From the NCBI GenBank assembly GCA_946482385.1, contig CAMLRI010000106.1:1-7095 (forward strand): DNA of 7,095 bases. The letters run 5' to 3'. Position numbers and translations under genes: made by a program. Source of the stretch: an uncultured Cellvibrio sp. (GTDB lineage: Bacteria; Pseudomonadota; Gammaproteobacteria; Pseudomonadales; Cellvibrionaceae). Shown here piece by piece: positions 5,948-7,095 of this stretch (the stretch's first letter is position 1; the number at the start of each line of letters is the position of its first letter). The notes beneath the pieces were generated by a model. It was not told the DNA's origin. It ran no database searches and worked only from the letters and a program-made list of their open reading frames with translations.

Positions 5948-7093
5948 TTACTCAAGCCCCGCCAGATCACTAAAGGCTTCCATAATTGCCGTAGGCCGGC
6001 CCTGCTGGTTGAAGGCGCCCAGGGTGTAACCGCGCCAGCTGTTGTAGGCCAGCGGCTCCCAGTAAAAAACGCCCAGGCCTTGGCTGTTGCTGATAGCGGC
6101 CAGTTTGGCAATTAAATCGGCGACGATTTGTTTGCCGCTGGGGTGATCCCAGGGTACGCCCACTTCGGTGAGCATAACCGGCACGCCGTAGCGGCTGATC
6201 ATGTCTTGCAAATTATCCAGGCAATTGTTGTTGGCAGTTTGCCAACTCAGTCCGGTGGCAGTGGTGGGATAAGAGGAGGCGCCGATAATATCGAAGCGCG
6301 CCTCGTTGCTGCTGAGGCCATCGAAAATCCAGCGGAAGTTGGCATTGTTGTGGCAGTTGGCCAAGTGCACGATGACCAACGCATCCGGAAAAATTTCTTT
6401 TACTGCGCCATAACCGGCATCGCTCAACTCGGCGTAATTTTTCATGGTGTCCGCTTTGGGTTCGATGGAAGGGCGCGCTGTGTCCCACAAAAAACCATCG
6501 TTGGTTTCGTTGCCTACTTGCACCCAGGTTGGCGCAATGCCTTCATCTTTTAAGGCTTGTAACACTGTGCGAGTGTGTTCAACCAACGCTGTTTTTAATT
6601 CATCCCACTCGTAATCAACCCAGGCGGCTGGCTTGTGTTGTTTGCCTGGGTCGGCCCAGGAATCGCTGTAGTGAAAGTCGATCATAATGCGCTGGCCTTG
6701 CGCGGCGGCACGCTTGGCTTTGGCGACTACATCCTGCGCGGTGTTGTACCAACCATCGGCGGGGTTGACCCACACCCGCAAGCGAATGGCATTAATGCCC
6801 AATTCCTTCATTAACACAAAAGCGTCTTTGGCATCGCCGGCGCTGTTGTAAAACTGGCGGCCATTGGCTTCCATTTCCGACACCCAACTGATATCGGCCC
6901 CCAAGGCGAAATTGGCGGGCAGTGAAATGGCTGAGCTGCTGGATGAACTCGCCGGACTGGATGAACTGGCGATACTGGAGGAACTGGCGGCACTGGAAGA
7001 AATTGCAGAGCTAGTATTATTACCACCACCCGATCCGCCGCAGGCGCTGAGTAATCCCACACCAATTACCAAGATTAGGCTGGCTAATTTCAT
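5948..7093 (-). CDS. GH53 endo-beta-1,4-galactanase, surface lipoprotein
   Basis: A 381-residue glycoside hydrolase family 53 enzyme, which hydrolyses internal beta-1,4-galactosyl bonds of pectic galactan / arabinogalactan type I with retention. Residues 1-17 form a lipoprotein signal with lipobox L-S-A-C (Cys18). Gly at the next positions, not Asp, suggests sorting to the outer membrane. A Gly/Asn/Ser-rich linker (19-57) leads to the (beta/alpha)8 domain (about 60-381). Family landmarks are GADISWVSEMEANG (65-78), RLRVWVNP (104-111), DFHYSDSWADPGKQ (139-152), the acid/base Glu196 in VGNE and the nucleophile Glu310 in LTEVG. Trp345 in FYWEP lies in the last barrel strand. The domain is complete, and there is no carbohydrate-binding module. 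The start ATG is at 7093-7091, two bases from the window edge, so the ribosome binding site is unseen; the fit of the lipoprotein signal supports this start. It is named galA or gan53A in related Cellvibrio, but I do not assign the symbol. Confidence 0.93.
   Translation of the reverse strand: MKLASLILVIGVGLLSACGGSGGGNNTSSAISSSAASSSSIASSSSPASSSSSSAISLPANFALGADISWVSEMEANGRQFYNSAGDAKDAFVLMKELGINAIRLRVWVNPADGWYNTAQDVVAKAKRAAAQGQRIMIDFHYSDSWADPGKQHKPAAWVDYEWDELKTALVEHTRTVLQALKDEGIAPTWVQVGNETNDGFLWDTARPSIEPKADTMKNYAELSDAGYGAVKEIFPDALVIVHLANCHNNANFRWIFDGLSSNEARFDIIGASSYPTTATGLSWQTANNNCLDNLQDMISRYGVPVMLTEVGVPWDHPSGKQIVADLIAKLAAISNSQGLGVFYWEPLAYNSWRGYTLGAFNQQGRPTAIMEAFSDLAGLE
6938..7009 (-). repeat. 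18-base repeats encoding the serine-rich linker
   Basis: Four consecutive 18-base units (6938-6955, 6956-6973, 6974-6991, 6992-7009) encode a hexapeptide pattern S-S-S-x-A-S, where x is Ala, Ile or Pro. The middle units differ at few positions while the outermost has decayed. This in-frame repeat forms the flexible spacer between the lipid anchor and the GH53 domain, and its unit length means copy-number changes keep the frame. Confidence 0.8.
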
Positions 7094-7095
7094 CG

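Noticed and set aside
6128..6553. 141-codon plus-strand open frame opposite the galactanase gene
   Set aside because: It lies wholly antisense to a complete GH53 gene with intact catalytic motifs; its translation shows no recognisable domain, and no convincing ribosome site was seen.
6925..7010. Plus-strand reading of the linker repeats as a Leu/Glu-rich heptad-like peptide (LDELAGLDELAILEEL)
   Set aside because: It is the mirror of the Ser-codon repeats on the minus strand, with no start context and no independent support as a gene.

Overview
The window looks like chromosomal DNA of a plant-polysaccharide-degrading gammaproteobacterium, most likely Cellvibrio or a close relative. The best evidence is the last gene: a GH53 endo-beta-1,4-galactanase built as a lipoprotein with a serine-rich linker, an architecture typical of Cellvibrio, Saccharophagus and Teredinibacter. 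The base composition is moderately GC-rich, and every gene has Shine-Dalgarno-type spacing. The genus is inferred from architecture, not from an alignment. I see no RNA gene, insertion sequence, CRISPR array or prophage gene.

Left part (1-2291, plus strand): the C-terminal part of a GFA-type zinc protein, then an M14-family metallopeptidase-like protein and an alpha/beta hydrolase. The last two overlap at an ATGA junction and are clearly co-translated. These look like intracellular housekeeping or accessory enzymes of unknown substrate.

Middle part (2292-5825, plus strand): a 170-base intergenic region with a short perfect inverted repeat and a direct repeat. It precedes a three-gene group: a Gluconate_2-dh3-type small subunit with a twin-arginine-like signal, a GMC-family FAD dehydrogenase without a signal of its own, and an exported xylose-isomerase-like TIM-barrel protein. 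The first two are eight bases apart and resemble the small and catalytic subunits of periplasmic membrane-linked sugar dehydrogenases. With the exported TIM-barrel protein they suggest a periplasmic module that oxidises a sugar or glycoside and then rearranges, hydrates or cleaves the keto product. No cytochrome c subunit is encoded here. A 17-base tandem repeat starts inside the last codons of the dehydrogenase gene and fills much of the gap to the next gene.

Right part (5826-7095): a strong two-way terminator separates the plus-strand cluster from the convergent minus-strand galactanase gene. The galactanase is complete, but its start lies only two bases from the window edge, so its ribosome binding site and promoter are not visible. 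It would cut beta-1,4-galactan (pectic arabinogalactan I) at the cell surface. Its closeness to the oxidative module suggests a shared carbohydrate theme, but the convergent arrangement and the terminator mean they are not one operon.
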